Origin: Streptomyces cyanogenus
Lineage (GTDB): Bacteria; Actinomycetota; Actinomycetes; Streptomycetales; Streptomycetaceae
Reading direction: 5' to 3'
Length of the DNA: 64,000 nucleotides
Assembly: GCF_017526105.1 (NCBI RefSeq)
Contig: NZ_CP071839.1
Location: 6,734,001-6,798,000, forward strand
Below are positions 41,611-50,414 of the stretch, in pieces. The position numbers were made by a program, and so were the translations under genes. Under the pieces are notes generated by a model. It worked only from the letters and a program-made list of their open reading frames with translations, did not search any database and had not been told where the DNA came from. Each line of letters begins with the position of its first letter. Position 1 is the stretch's first letter.

Positions 41611-42477
41611 ATGGACCCGCATCTGCTGCGCACGTACGTCACCGTGGCGCGTCTCGCCTCCTTCTCGAAGGCCGCGCGCGAGCTGGGCTACACCCAGTCC
41701 GCCGTCTCCCAGCACATCGCCGCCCTCGAACAGGACCTGGGCGCCCCACTGCTGACCCGCCGGCCGGTCGTGCCCACCGCGGCGGGCGAGCGGCTGCTGG
41801 AGCACGCGGGCCCGCTGCTGCTGCGGCTCGACGCGGCCCGCGCCGACGTCGTCCGCATGGCCGCCGCGCCTCAGCAGGGTCTGACCCTCGTCGCCACCGC
41901 GACCGCCCTGGGCCCCGCCGTCCTCGGCGCGCTCCCGCCGGCCGGCGTCACCCTGCGCGTCCTCACCCGCGCGGAGATCCCCGCCGCCGTCGCCACCGGC
42001 ACCGCGGACCTGGGCCTCGTCGACGGGCTGGCCGCGCCGAGCGATCCGCTGCGGCTGCCCGACGTGGCACCGCTGACCACGTACGGCATCGCCGAGGAAC
42101 CCGTGAGCGTCCTGCTGCCCGCCGGACACCCCCTCGCAGGTCGCCCTGGCCTGCGCCTCGGCGACCTGCGTGACGCCCGCTGGCTCGACGCGCCCGACGC
42201 GGCACTCCCGCTCGCGCACCTGCGCGCCGCTACCGCCGGCGGCGCCTTCCGGGCCGCCCTGCGCTACGAGGGCACCGACGTCCGCACCCTCACCGCCCTC
42301 ACGGCCGCCGGACACGGCCTCACCCTGCTGCCCCGTTCGGCGGCCACGGCCCTCCCCGGCGCGACCGCCGTCCCCCTCACCGCCCCCCGCCTCGTCCACC
42401 GCACGGAACTCCTCCACAGCGGCAGCCCCGGAGGAGCGGCGGCGGAACTGGTGCGGCGCCTGGTGGGCGGCGGGTGA
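41611..42477 (+). CDS. LysR-family transcriptional regulator
   Basis: 288 aa. N-terminal HTH with LLRTYVTVARLASFSKAARELGYTQSAVSQHIAALE and a substrate-binding domain. An in-frame ATG 12 bases upstream (41599) is also possible. It probably controls the divergent amidotransferase gene and itself; ligand unknown. Confidence 0.92.
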   Translation: MDPHLLRTYVTVARLASFSKAARELGYTQSAVSQHIAALEQDLGAPLLTRRPVVPTAAGERLLEHAGPLLLRLDAARADVVRMAAAPQQGLTLVATATALGPAVLGALPPAGVTLRVLTRAEIPAAVATGTADLGLVDGLAAPSDPLRLPDVAPLTTYGIAEEPVSVLLPAGHPLAGRPGLRLGDLRDARWLDAPDAALPLAHLRAATAGGAFRAALRYEGTDVRTLTALTAAGHGLTLLPRSAATALPGATAVPLTAPRLVHRTELLHSGSPGGAAAELVRRLVGGG

Positions 42478-42488
42478 CAGGGGAGGCG

Positions 42489-42719
42489 CTACGGCACGCC
42501 GAACCCGCGCGGGAACAGGGCCCCACCGGGCCAGAGGCTCCACCGGACCAGGGGCGTGCACCGGTCGGGCTCGCTGGGTGAACTTCCCCCGGCGGGCTGT
42601 GCCGACGCGGGCTCGGCTGCGAAGGCGACGGGGAGCAGGGCCGGGTGCCGTGACGGTCGGGCCTGTCGCCCGCCGGTGCGCCGCAGCCTCAGCCGGAGGC
42701 GCGTGTCCTCGACGGCCAT
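42489..42719 (-). CDS. Small hypothetical protein
   Basis: 76 aa. A GGAGGG ribosome-binding site sits 5 bases before ATG 42719, and third-position GC is high, which favours coding. It starts MAVEDTRLRLRLRRTGGRQ and has no recognised domain. It fills most of the otherwise empty 42478-42814 region. The stretch could equally be intergenic. Confidence 0.4.
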   Translation of the reverse strand: MAVEDTRLRLRLRRTGGRQARPSRHPALLPVAFAAEPASAQPAGGSSPSEPDRCTPLVRWSLWPGGALFPRGFGVP

Positions 42720-42814
42720 GGCTACCCTCCGCCACCCTTCGGCCATTCTCACTCGTTCGTGTCTCGTCGCGGACCGTCGCCCCGGGTAGAGCACCAGCCG
42801 GAGGCGAGCGAACC

Positions 42815-43369
42815 ATGGAACAGACTGCGTTGCGGCCCAAGCCGATGCCAGGTCAGGACAGGCGGGACGACGGCACCCCGGGTGCCGCCCGCCGACCGCA
42901 TGCCGCGCCCCGGCGCGGACGGCGGCGGCGGACCGTGCTGTTCGGCCTGTGTGCCGGTGTCGTGCTGGTGCTCTCCGGCGTCGGCATCGGCACGGTCGGC
43001 GCCACGGTGATCGGCATGAGCAGACTGGCCGAACCGCAGCGCAAGGCTCCGCCGCCCGCCCAGTCGGCCGAGGCCACCTCCACGACCACCTCCGCCGTCG
43101 CACCCGGCCCGGCACTGGGCGTGGAGGCCGTCGACGCCGAGAAGGCGGGCGCGCTGGTGGTGGGTGTGCACGTGCCCGGCCCCGGCTACGCGGCCGGCCT
43201 GGTCCGCGGGGACGTCGTGCTGCAACTCGGCGCGGCCCGCATCGACAGCGCCGCCGACCTCGCCCGCGCCGTCAGGCGGGCCGGCCCGGGGAAGGCGCTG
43301 CTCCTCACCGTGCGCCACCGCAGCGGCGGCTACCAGCAGTTGACGGTGACGCCCGCGGTGGTGACCTGA
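42815..43369 (+). CDS. Membrane-anchored PDZ-domain protein
   Basis: 184 aa. A basic N-terminus, one membrane helix (about 42-64), a Ser/Thr/Pro linker, then a PDZ domain (VGVHVPGPGYAAGLVRGDVVLQLGAARIDSAADLARAV). There is no protease domain, so it may bind C-terminal tails or regulate a protease. GGAGG lies 10 bases before the ATG. Unknown partner. Confidence 0.8.
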   Translation: MEQTALRPKPMPGQDRRDDGTPGAARRPHAAPRRGRRRRTVLFGLCAGVVLVLSGVGIGTVGATVIGMSRLAEPQRKAPPPAQSAEATSTTTSAVAPGPALGVEAVDAEKAGALVVGVHVPGPGYAAGLVRGDVVLQLGAARIDSAADLARAVRRAGPGKALLLTVRHRSGGYQQLTVTPAVVT

Positions 43370-43465
43370 CCGAGCCGCGATCCGGCCGGTGCGGGGCCGC
43401 CCCCCGACGGACGGGACGGGACCGCCTCCGGGCGGCCGGGTGCCGGGGGAGGAGCGGCGGGCCAG

Positions 43466-43614
43466 TGGTCCCGGCGTCGGGCCGCCCCGGTGCCGGCGGT
43501 GACGTCCCGGTTGCAGACGTGGCCCAGTTCGTGGCCGATGCCGCCGCGCGGTTCGCGCCCGTCCCGTACACGCCGGGAAACCCGCTGGTCACCGTGCGTC
43601 CCGCGGGTCATCAT
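43466..43614 (-). pseudogene. Possible relic of an M48 metallopeptidase zinc motif
   Basis: On the minus strand 43466-43560 reads GGIGHELGHVCNRDVTAGTG, matching the zinc motif of M48/HtpX peptidases (HELGHxxNRDV) remarkably well, but the flanking sequence has no membrane helices or other peptidase parts. The surrounding 43370-43751 region otherwise holds no gene I can support. It could be a fragment of a lost gene or chance. Confidence 0.3.
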
Positions 43615-43751
43615 GGGCCCATGCCGAGCCGCTTCTCCACGGACCGCGGGACACCGGTCCCCGGGACCGGCTCGCGTCGCCCCGTCCGGGCGGGCAGGAT
43701 GCTGCCCGAGACGCCGTCGCCCCGTTTCCTCACCCGTGCCCGGAGGCCCGG

Positions 43752-44879
43752 ATGACCGGTACCACGCCCGCGCCCTTCACCGCCGCCGACTACAGCGCCC
43801 GGATGGAGCGTGCCGCGCGCGCCGCCGCCGACGCCGGCCTCGCCGGGCTGCTCGTGGCCCCGGGTCCGGACATGGTGTGGCTCACCGGCTACACGCCCAC
43901 CGCGGTCACGGAACGGCTCACCGTGCTGGTCCTCGCCCCCGGCCGGGACCCCGTGCTGGTCGTGCCCACCCTGGAGGCCCCGGACGCCGAGCACGCGGCC
44001 GGCGCCGCCGCGCTGACCCTGCGCGACTGGACCGACGGCAAGGACCCCTACGCCGTCACCGCCGGCCTCCTCGACGACCGCGGCCGCTTCGGCATCAGCG
44101 ACAACACCTGGGCGATGCATCTGCTGGGCCTCCAGCGGGCCCTCCCCGACACCTCCTACGCCTCCCTCACCGACGCCCTGCCCATGCTCCGCGCGGTGAA
44201 GGACGCGGCCGAGCTGGAACTCCTCGCAGCCGCCGGAGCGGCTGCCGACGCAACGTTCGAGGAGATCCGGAAAGTTCCCTTCGCGGGCCGCCGGGAGTCC
44301 GACGTCGGTCACGACCTCGCCGGCCTGCTGCGCCGCTTCGGCCACTCCCAGGTCGACTTCACCATCGTCGGCTCCGGGCCGAACGGCGCCAACCCGCACC
44401 ACGAGGTCGGCGACCGCGTCATCCAGCCCGGCGACATGGTCGTCCTCGACTTCGGCGGCCTGAAGGACGGCTACGGCTCCGACACCACCCGCACGGTCCA
44501 CGTCGGCGAGCCGACCGAGGAGGAGCGCCGGGTCCACGACGTCGTGCGCGCCGCCCAGGAGGCCGGTTTCCGGGCCGTAGGACCGGGCGTGGCCTGCCAG
44601 GAGGTCGACCGCGCCGCCCGCGCGGTGATCGCGGACGCCGGGTACGGCGAGTACTTCATCCACCGCACCGGGCACGGCATCGGCGTCACCACGCACGAGC
44701 CGCCGTACATGATCGAGGGCGAGGAGCAGCCGCTGGTGCCCGGCATGTGTTTCTCGGTGGAGCCCGGCATCTACCTGCCCGGCCGCTTCGGGGTGCGCAT
44801 CGAGGACATCGTCACCGTGACCGAGGACGGCGGCCGCCGCCTCAACAACACCACCCGTGAGATGGTCATAGTGGACTGA
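43752..44879 (+). CDS. M24-family Xaa-Pro aminopeptidase
   Basis: 375 aa. The creatinase/prolidase fold has metal ligands at VVLDFGG, GSDTTRT, HRTGHGIG, FSVEPGIY and RIEDIVTV (two Asp, His, two Glu). It would release N-terminal residues before proline in the cytoplasm. The phosphotransferase-like gene follows 53 bases downstream. Confidence 0.93.
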   Translation: MTGTTPAPFTAADYSARMERAARAAADAGLAGLLVAPGPDMVWLTGYTPTAVTERLTVLVLAPGRDPVLVVPTLEAPDAEHAAGAAALTLRDWTDGKDPYAVTAGLLDDRGRFGISDNTWAMHLLGLQRALPDTSYASLTDALPMLRAVKDAAELELLAAAGAAADATFEEIRKVPFAGRRESDVGHDLAGLLRRFGHSQVDFTIVGSGPNGANPHHEVGDRVIQPGDMVVLDFGGLKDGYGSDTTRTVHVGEPTEEERRVHDVVRAAQEAGFRAVGPGVACQEVDRAARAVIADAGYGEYFIHRTGHGIGVTTHEPPYMIEGEEQPLVPGMCFSVEPGIYLPGRFGVRIEDIVTVTEDGGRRLNNTTREMVIVD

Positions 44880-44932
44880 GAGGCCCGAGGAGAACCCGTC
44901 ACGACGACACCCGGAACGGCGACGCGCGACCC

Positions 44933-45868
44933 ATGACCCAGGCACCGACACCCACCGCGGACACCGTCCGCCGACTGGTCCGTTCGCTGCTCAAGGAGGG
45001 CGGCGACGATGCCGGGGGACCCGATGTGCGGCCCGTGACGGAGGACCGCGAGCACACCTGGTGGATCGGCAGCCGCCATGTGCTGCGCCTCGCGCCCGAC
45101 CGGGAGGCCTCCGTCCGCCGCCGCCGGGAACTGCGCCTGCGCGACCTGATCCGCCCGCACGTGCCCGTCGCCGTGCCGACCAGCGTCGCGCACGGCGACT
45201 GGGCGCCCGGCCTCGCCTACACGCTCGACACCCGGGTGCCCGGCGGTACGGCCGACGAGTACGACGTCTCGGCCGTCGGCGAGGCCGATCTCGCCGGGCT
45301 GCTGAGCGGGCTGCGCGCGGTGCCCGCACGCCAGGCGGAGGCGCTCGGCGTGCCGCGTACGGCGCCGCGCTCCCTGGAGGCGTTGCGCAGGATGGCCGTG
45401 CACGCGGCAGAACGGCTCGCCGCCGCCGACGAGTTCGACGCGGCCCGGCTGCACCAGCTGACCCCGCCCGGCGCGGCCCAGCTCGCCGCGCAGCCCGGTA
45501 CCGCCGTCCTCACCCACCACGGGCTGACCGGCGCGCACGTGGTGGTCAGCGCCGACGGCCGGGTGCGCGGCATCCTGGACTGGACCGCGGCGGCCCTCGG
45601 CGACCCCGCCGAGGACATCGCCGGCCTCGCCGTCGCGGTCGGCTCCCCGCCGGCCGTCCGCGCCGCCACCCTCGCCGGCTACGGCGCCCGCCCCTGCCTG
45701 CGCGGCCTGTGGCTGGCCCGCTGCGACACCGTCATCCGCCTCACCGGCCACCTGGAGGGCCGCACCGGCGGCTCGCTGCCCCTGCTGCGCACCCAGCTGC
45801 GGCGCGCCTGGGAGCCGATCCTGCTGGAGCGGGTGACGGACTTCCAGGAGGACGCCCCGGAGCCCTGA
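44933..45868 (+). CDS. Aminoglycoside phosphotransferase-like protein without the catalytic Asp
   Basis: 311 aa. The C-terminal ILDWTAAALGDPAEDIAGLA shows the Mg-binding Asp motif of APH/choline-kinase folds. At the catalytic loop, where the family has HGDL or HHDL, the sequence is THHGLTGAHVVV: the catalytic Asp is replaced by Gly. The N-terminal kinase lobe is short. So it may bind but not phosphorylate, or use a different base. A GC-rich hairpin ends the gene. Confidence 0.8.
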   Translation: MTQAPTPTADTVRRLVRSLLKEGGDDAGGPDVRPVTEDREHTWWIGSRHVLRLAPDREASVRRRRELRLRDLIRPHVPVAVPTSVAHGDWAPGLAYTLDTRVPGGTADEYDVSAVGEADLAGLLSGLRAVPARQAEALGVPRTAPRSLEALRRMAVHAAERLAAADEFDAARLHQLTPPGAAQLAAQPGTAVLTHHGLTGAHVVVSADGRVRGILDWTAAALGDPAEDIAGLAVAVGSPPAVRAATLAGYGARPCLRGLWLARCDTVIRLTGHLEGRTGGSLPLLRTQLRRAWEPILLERVTDFQEDAPEP

Positions 45869-45883
45869 CGCGGGCCCGGAGCC

Positions 45884-45910
45884 CCCAGGCGGTCCGCCCT
45901 GGCGCCTGGG
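45884..45910. terminator. Hairpin between convergent genes
   Basis: CCCAGGCG (45884-45891) and CGCCTGGG (45903-45910), perfect 8-base arms with an 11-base loop, 16 bases after the kinase-like gene and 46 bases from the treZ stop. Confidence 0.6.
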
Positions 45911-45955
45911 CCCTTGGACAACCCCTCAAGGCCTCCCTCTCGCCCGCAGGGCCCC

Positions 45956-47701
45956 TCAGGGCTGGGTCAGCACCACGCACGACTCCCCGGGCACCTGGAG
46001 CAGCCCGTCCGGGCCCGGTGCCTCGACCGGGTCCCAGGCCGCGAGGACGTCCACCCGGCCGGTGCCCAGCGGGATCGCCGCCTCCTGCCTGCCCAGGTTC
46101 ACCGCCACCCGTACGTCCCCGCGCCGGAAGGCCAGCCAGCGGGCGTCCGCGTCGTACGCCACCTTCGTGTCGGCGAGGTCCGGGTCGGTGAGGTCGGGCT
46201 GTTCCCGGCGCAGCGCGACCAGCCGGCGGTACCAGGCCAGCACGCGCGCGTGGGGCTCGCGTTCCGGCTCCGACCAGTCCAGACAGGACCGCTCCCGGGT
46301 CGCCGGGTCCTGCGGGTCGGGCACGTCCTCCTCGGCCCACCCGTGCGAGGCGAACTCCCGCCGCCTGCCCCGCCGTACCGCCTCGGCCAGCTCGGCGTCG
46401 GTGTGGTCGGTGAAGAACTGCCAGGGCGTGCCCGCCGCCCACTCCTCGCCCATGAACAGCATCGGCGTGAACGGCGCGGTCAGCGTCAGCGTGGCCGCGC
46501 AGGCCAGCAGACCGGGGGAGACGAGGGCGGAGAGCCGGTCGCCCTGGGCACGGTTGCCGACCTGGTCGTGGGTCTGGCTGTAGCCCAGCAGCCGGTGCCC
46601 GGCCACGCGCGCGCGGTCCAGCGGCCGGCCGTGGCTGCGGCCCCGGAAGCTGGAGTACGTGCCGTCGTGGAAGTAGCCGCCGGTGAGCGTCTTGGCGAGC
46701 GCGCCGAAGGGGTCCCGCGCGAAGTCGGCGTAGTAGCCCTGCGACTCACCGGTCAGCGCGGTGTGCAGGGCATGGTGGAAGTCGTCGTTCCACTGCGCGT
46801 GCAGGCCGAGGCCGTGCTCCGCGCGCGGGGTGATGAACCGCGGGTTGTTCAGGTCCGACTCGGCGATCAGGAACAGCGGCCTGCCCACCTCGTCCGCCAG
46901 GCCGTCCACGGCCGCCGACAGCTCCTCCAGGAAGTGGCACGCGCGCGTGTCGTACAGACTGTGCACCGCGTCCAGCCGCAGCCCGTCGATCCGGTAGTCC
47001 CGCAGCCACGCCAGCGCGCTGCCCAGGAGGAACGCGCGCACCTCGTCCGAGCCGGGCGCGTCCAGGTTCACCGCCGAGCCCCACGGGGTGGTGTGCGTGT
47101 CGGTGAAGTACGGCCCGAACCGCGGCAGATAGTTGCCCGACGGGCCCAAGTGGTTGTGCACGACGTCGAGTACGACGCCCAGACCGAGCCCGTGCGCCCG
47201 GTCGACGAAGCGCTTCAGGGCCTCGGGGCCGCCGTACGGCTCGTGCACAGCCCACAGGGACACGCCCTCGTACCCCCAGCCGTGCCGCCCGGGGAAGGGA
47301 CACAGCGGCATCAACTCCACGTGGGTCACGCCCAGTTCCACCAGGTGCTCCAGACGGGCGGCGGCCGCGTCCAGGGTGCCCTCGCGGGTGTACGTGCCCA
47401 CGTGCAGCTCGTACAGCACCGCGCCCGGCAGCCCGCGCCCCGGCCACTGCGTGCGCCACTCGTGGCGCCCGTGGTCCACGACCGCGCTCAGCCCGTCCGG
47501 GCCGTCCGGCTGGCGGCGCGAGCGAGGGTCCGGCAGCACCGGGCCGTCGTCCAGCGAGAACCCGTACCGCGCGCCGTCCTGCGCCTCCGTCTCGCCCGTC
47601 CACCACCCCTCGCGCGCGGGATCGCGCGCCAACGCGCGCGTGGTGCCCTCGCAATGGAGCGTCACTCGGTCTGCCTGCGGTGCCCACACCTCGAACTGCA
47701 C
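45956..47701 (-). CDS. treZ: Maltooligosyltrehalose trehalohydrolase TreZ
   Basis: 581 aa, GH13 family. N-terminal carbohydrate module and (beta/alpha)8 barrel with DVVHNH, GLRLDAVH (nucleophile Asp), LIAESD (acid/base Glu) and WNDDFHHAL (third Asp). It releases trehalose from maltooligosyl-trehalose made by TreY, whose gene lies 5.3 kb away on the same strand. It works in the cytoplasm. Divergent from the FHA gene. Confidence 0.95.
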   Translation of the reverse strand: MQFEVWAPQADRVTLHCEGTTRALARDPAREGWWTGETEAQDGARYGFSLDDGPVLPDPRSRRQPDGPDGLSAVVDHGRHEWRTQWPGRGLPGAVLYELHVGTYTREGTLDAAAARLEHLVELGVTHVELMPLCPFPGRHGWGYEGVSLWAVHEPYGGPEALKRFVDRAHGLGLGVVLDVVHNHLGPSGNYLPRFGPYFTDTHTTPWGSAVNLDAPGSDEVRAFLLGSALAWLRDYRIDGLRLDAVHSLYDTRACHFLEELSAAVDGLADEVGRPLFLIAESDLNNPRFITPRAEHGLGLHAQWNDDFHHALHTALTGESQGYYADFARDPFGALAKTLTGGYFHDGTYSSFRGRSHGRPLDRARVAGHRLLGYSQTHDQVGNRAQGDRLSALVSPGLLACAATLTLTAPFTPMLFMGEEWAAGTPWQFFTDHTDAELAEAVRRGRRREFASHGWAEEDVPDPQDPATRERSCLDWSEPEREPHARVLAWYRRLVALRREQPDLTDPDLADTKVAYDADARWLAFRRGDVRVAVNLGRQEAAIPLGTGRVDVLAAWDPVEAPGPDGLLQVPGESCVVLTQP

Positions 47702-47877
47702 GGACGGTTCCCCTTCGTCTGCTCACCGTGATGTCCCGCGTCTCCATCGTGCCGCCCGGACGATCAATCCGCTTTCGAATCCGCCCTTTGCCGGCAGGTG
47801 TCGCGGAACTGCCCGCCCACCCGCACCGATTCCGCGTTTTCTGGACACTCGCGGTTCACTGCCCGACAATCACCTGC

Positions 47878-48429
47878 GTGACGTCGTCCTTCGAGTTCTC
47901 CACCTACCCCGCGCGTCTGTCCGACGAGGAGCGGGACAAGGCGCTGCGGGTGCTGCGCGACGGCGTCGCCATGGGCCGGCTCTCGCACGACACGTTCGTC
48001 CGCCGCATGGAGCTGGCGCTCGTCGCCCGCCGCTCCGACGAACTCGCGGCCCTCGTCGCCGACCTGCCCCGGGAGAATCGGTTCTCCCGCGCGGTCCTCG
48101 GCACCGTGGAAGCCGTCTCCGGGTTCACCGTGCGGCTGCGCCGGGCCTGGCAGGCCGAGCGGCTGCCCAAGCTGCTGCTGCCGCAGCCGTCGCACACCCA
48201 CCCGCTGCGCATCGGCCGCGATCCCGCCAACGGACTGCGCCTGAACCACGAGACCGTCTCCCGCGTGCACGCCGAACTCCGCCATCAGGGCGGCCTGTGG
48301 ATCCTCCGGGACCTGGGCTCCACCAACGGCACCACCGTCAACGGCCGCCGGGTGATCGCGGCGGTCGTCGTCCGCGAGGGCGACCAGGTCGCCTTCGGCC
48401 GGGCGGCGTTCCGGCTCGCGGCCCGCTGA
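47878..48429 (+). CDS. DUF1707 plus FHA-domain protein
   Basis: 183 aa from GTG 47878. N-terminal DUF1707-like segment (RLSDEERDKALRVLRDGVAMGRLSHDTFVRRMELALVARR), then an FHA domain with LRIGRDPANGLRLNHETVSRVHAEL and LGSTNGTTVNG, which binds phosphothreonine peptides. Such proteins are signal adaptors for Ser/Thr kinases. Soluble and cytoplasmic. Confidence 0.9.
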   Translation: MTSSFEFSTYPARLSDEERDKALRVLRDGVAMGRLSHDTFVRRMELALVARRSDELAALVADLPRENRFSRAVLGTVEAVSGFTVRLRRAWQAERLPKLLLPQPSHTHPLRIGRDPANGLRLNHETVSRVHAELRHQGGLWILRDLGSTNGTTVNGRRVIAAVVVREGDQVAFGRAAFRLAAR

Positions 48430-48531
48430 CCGGCCCACCCCGGTCGAACTGGTGCCCGGTCACGCGCGCGTACCCTCCCGATCGGGTGAGCCGCACTGCG
48501 GAAGCCGGGCCGCCGTGCCGATGGAACGGGC

Positions 48532-48945
48532 ATGACGTACCTCACCAAAGCGGCAGCGGCGGCCGGCGCCCTGCTGGCCGCCACCGGCCTTCTCACCGCG
48601 GGCCCGGCCCGGGCGGCCTCCCGCGGCCCCCTCCCGGACAACTGGCTCTACCTGACGGTCACCAAGGGCGACGCCCGGTCCTCCGAGACCCGCGGCACGC
48701 TGCTGCTGTGCGACCCGCCCCTCGGGCACGCGCACGCGGCCGAGGCGTGCGCCGACCTGTCCGCCGCCGGCGGAGACATCGGCCGCATCCCGCCCGCGAA
48801 CGTCTTCTGCCCGATGATCTTCGCGCCGGTGACCGTCCACGCGAGCGGGCAGTGGAACGGCCGGTCGGTCGACTTCCAGGAGACCTACAGCAGCGCGTGC
48901 ACCATGAGGGCGCGGACGGGGTCGGTCTTCACCCTGGACGGCTGA
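48532..48945 (+). CDS. Subtilisin inhibitor-like (SSI) protein
   Basis: 137 aa. Signal peptide 1-28. Mature protein has the four SSI cysteines C60, C73, C93 and C123 (two disulfides), and the reactive loop CPMIFAPV with P1 Met95. It would inhibit secreted subtilisin-like proteases outside the cell. The next gene on the other strand is an M14 peptidase. Confidence 0.92.
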   Translation: MTYLTKAAAAAGALLAATGLLTAGPARAASRGPLPDNWLYLTVTKGDARSSETRGTLLLCDPPLGHAHAAEACADLSAAGGDIGRIPPANVFCPMIFAPVTVHASGQWNGRSVDFQETYSSACTMRARTGSVFTLDG

Positions 48946-48983
48946 CCGGCGCACCACGGCCGGGCGGTGTGGGGCGGTGCCCG

Positions 48984-49025
48984 GGTGGCGTGGGCCGGGG
49001 TCCCGGTGGCGTGGGCCGGGGCCGG
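48984..49025. repeat. Two tandem 21-base units between convergent genes
   Basis: Both units (48984-49004 and 49005-49025) contain GGTGGCGTGGGCCGGGG and differ only at the end. They lie between the SSI stop and the M14 peptidase stop (49027). Confidence 0.7.
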
Positions 49026-49026
49026 C

Positions 49027-50277
49027 TCACCACGCCTGCTCGCGCGCCTGCTGCGCCGCCACCAGCACCGTCCGGGACTGGTGCTCAACCTGGTGAGCCA
49101 CCGGCACCCAGCGGGCCCTGAACCGCTCCGCGAAGGCGTCGCACCAGGTCGCGACGAGCTGCTCCAGGCGGGGTGCCGCCCGGTCGTCCGTCTCCCGCAG
49201 CACCCTCAGCAGCATCGCCGCGGCCCGTAGCGGCAGCCGCCGTCCGAAGGCGTCCACGCTGCCGACATAGGCCATCGTCGTACCCGCGGGAGAGGTGTGG
49301 GTCCAGTCCTCGGCCAGGCCCGGGATCAGCTCCAGCGCCCACCGCGCGGCCCGCAGCAGCGGCCCGTCCACGCCGTCCAGCCGGGGCAGCGCCTCGGCGA
49401 GGATGCGCTCCACCTCCCGCGCGTCCCGCAGCAGCCGCGCGGCCAGCCGCCGCATGGCCGCCGCCGGTGCCGGGTGCGGTGCCGGGTCGTCCACCAGGTC
49501 GCTGGCCCACATGGGCACCTCCACGACGGCTGTCAGACCGCCGTACCGGTGGGCGTGGTACCAGGTGCTGTGCCGGGCGTCGTCCGGCATGCTCGGATAG
49601 GCCACACCGCTCTCCGGGCCGGGCATCACGTGCACCCCGGGGCCGGAGGCCGGCCAGCCCGCCGCGTCCGAGGCCCCCGTCTCCACCGGGATGTGCAGTT
49701 CCGCCGCGGACTTGGCGAACGGCTCGGCGAGGCCCGGCACGTCCTTGGTCAGCTGCACCCAGCTGCCGCCCAGATCGGTGCCGTGCAAGGTCACCTGGAG
49801 GTACGGGCGCAGCTCGTCGATCACCCCGGTCAGCGCCCGGGTCTCGGGCGGCAGCCGGTCCGGCGGCAGCACCGAGGGCGACCACTCCGGCTGCTCCGCG
49901 CCCGTCGGCCGGTAGAAGCCGAGGTGGTAGTCGAGCAGGCTGCGCGGGGCCGGGGTGACGTGCAGACTCGCGCCGTCCGGGTCCGCGCACAGCAGGAAGT
50001 GCCAGGAGGTGCCCGCCCGCAACTCGGGCTCCGCCAGCACTCTTCGGGCAAGCACCCGCAGGGTGGAGCCGCCCGTCGGCTCGTTGGCGTGCGCGCCCGC
50101 CACCACGAGCACCGCACGGCGGGCGTGCCCCACCGACAGCAGGTGCAGGGGTCTTCCCGCGCGCGAGACGCCCACCTGACGCAGCGCGCACAGCCCGGGT
50201 TCCTGCGCCGCCAAGGCCCGAGCGGAGGCGACCAGTTCGGGAACGCTGGGATAGCGCAGCTCCGGCAGAGGACTCAC
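49027..50277 (-). CDS. M14-family zinc carboxypeptidase-like protein
   Basis: 416 aa from GTG 50277. Zinc motif AHANEP (HxxE), second His in LHGTDLGGSW, and the general-base Glu in AVVEVPMW. No signal peptide is seen, so it is cytoplasmic despite the family usually being secreted. Substrate unknown; related bacterial proteins trim peptides or gamma-glutamyl bonds. The ribosome-binding site is very close to the GTG, so the start is uncertain. Confidence 0.83.
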   Translation of the reverse strand: MSPLPELRYPSVPELVASARALAAQEPGLCALRQVGVSRAGRPLHLLSVGHARRAVLVVAGAHANEPTGGSTLRVLARRVLAEPELRAGTSWHFLLCADPDGASLHVTPAPRSLLDYHLGFYRPTGAEQPEWSPSVLPPDRLPPETRALTGVIDELRPYLQVTLHGTDLGGSWVQLTKDVPGLAEPFAKSAAELHIPVETGASDAAGWPASGPGVHVMPGPESGVAYPSMPDDARHSTWYHAHRYGGLTAVVEVPMWASDLVDDPAPHPAPAAAMRRLAARLLRDAREVERILAEALPRLDGVDGPLLRAARWALELIPGLAEDWTHTSPAGTTMAYVGSVDAFGRRLPLRAAAMLLRVLRETDDRAAPRLEQLVATWCDAFAERFRARWVPVAHQVEHQSRTVLVAAQQAREQAW

Positions 50278-50414
50278 CCCCGACTTGTCCGCCCGGCTTC
50301 GCCCTCCCAGTCCCGCATGCGGCGGGTCAACTGTCAAGCGTGCGGCCGGGGAGGCTCCCGGGGGCGCCCGGACGCAGTGGCCCGCCCCCGTCCGGGCCAC
50401 TGCGTTCCGTGGGT

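Noticed and set aside
42170..42814. PDZ protein gene extended upstream into the LysR gene
   Set aside because: The extension overlaps the end of the complete LysR protein in a different frame; the ATG at 42815 with GGAGG upstream fits better.
43305..43614. An intact peptidase gene on the minus strand at 43305-43614
   Set aside because: Only the zinc motif resembles a peptidase; the rest is Pro/Arg low-complexity with no membrane segments, so I list it only as a possible relic.
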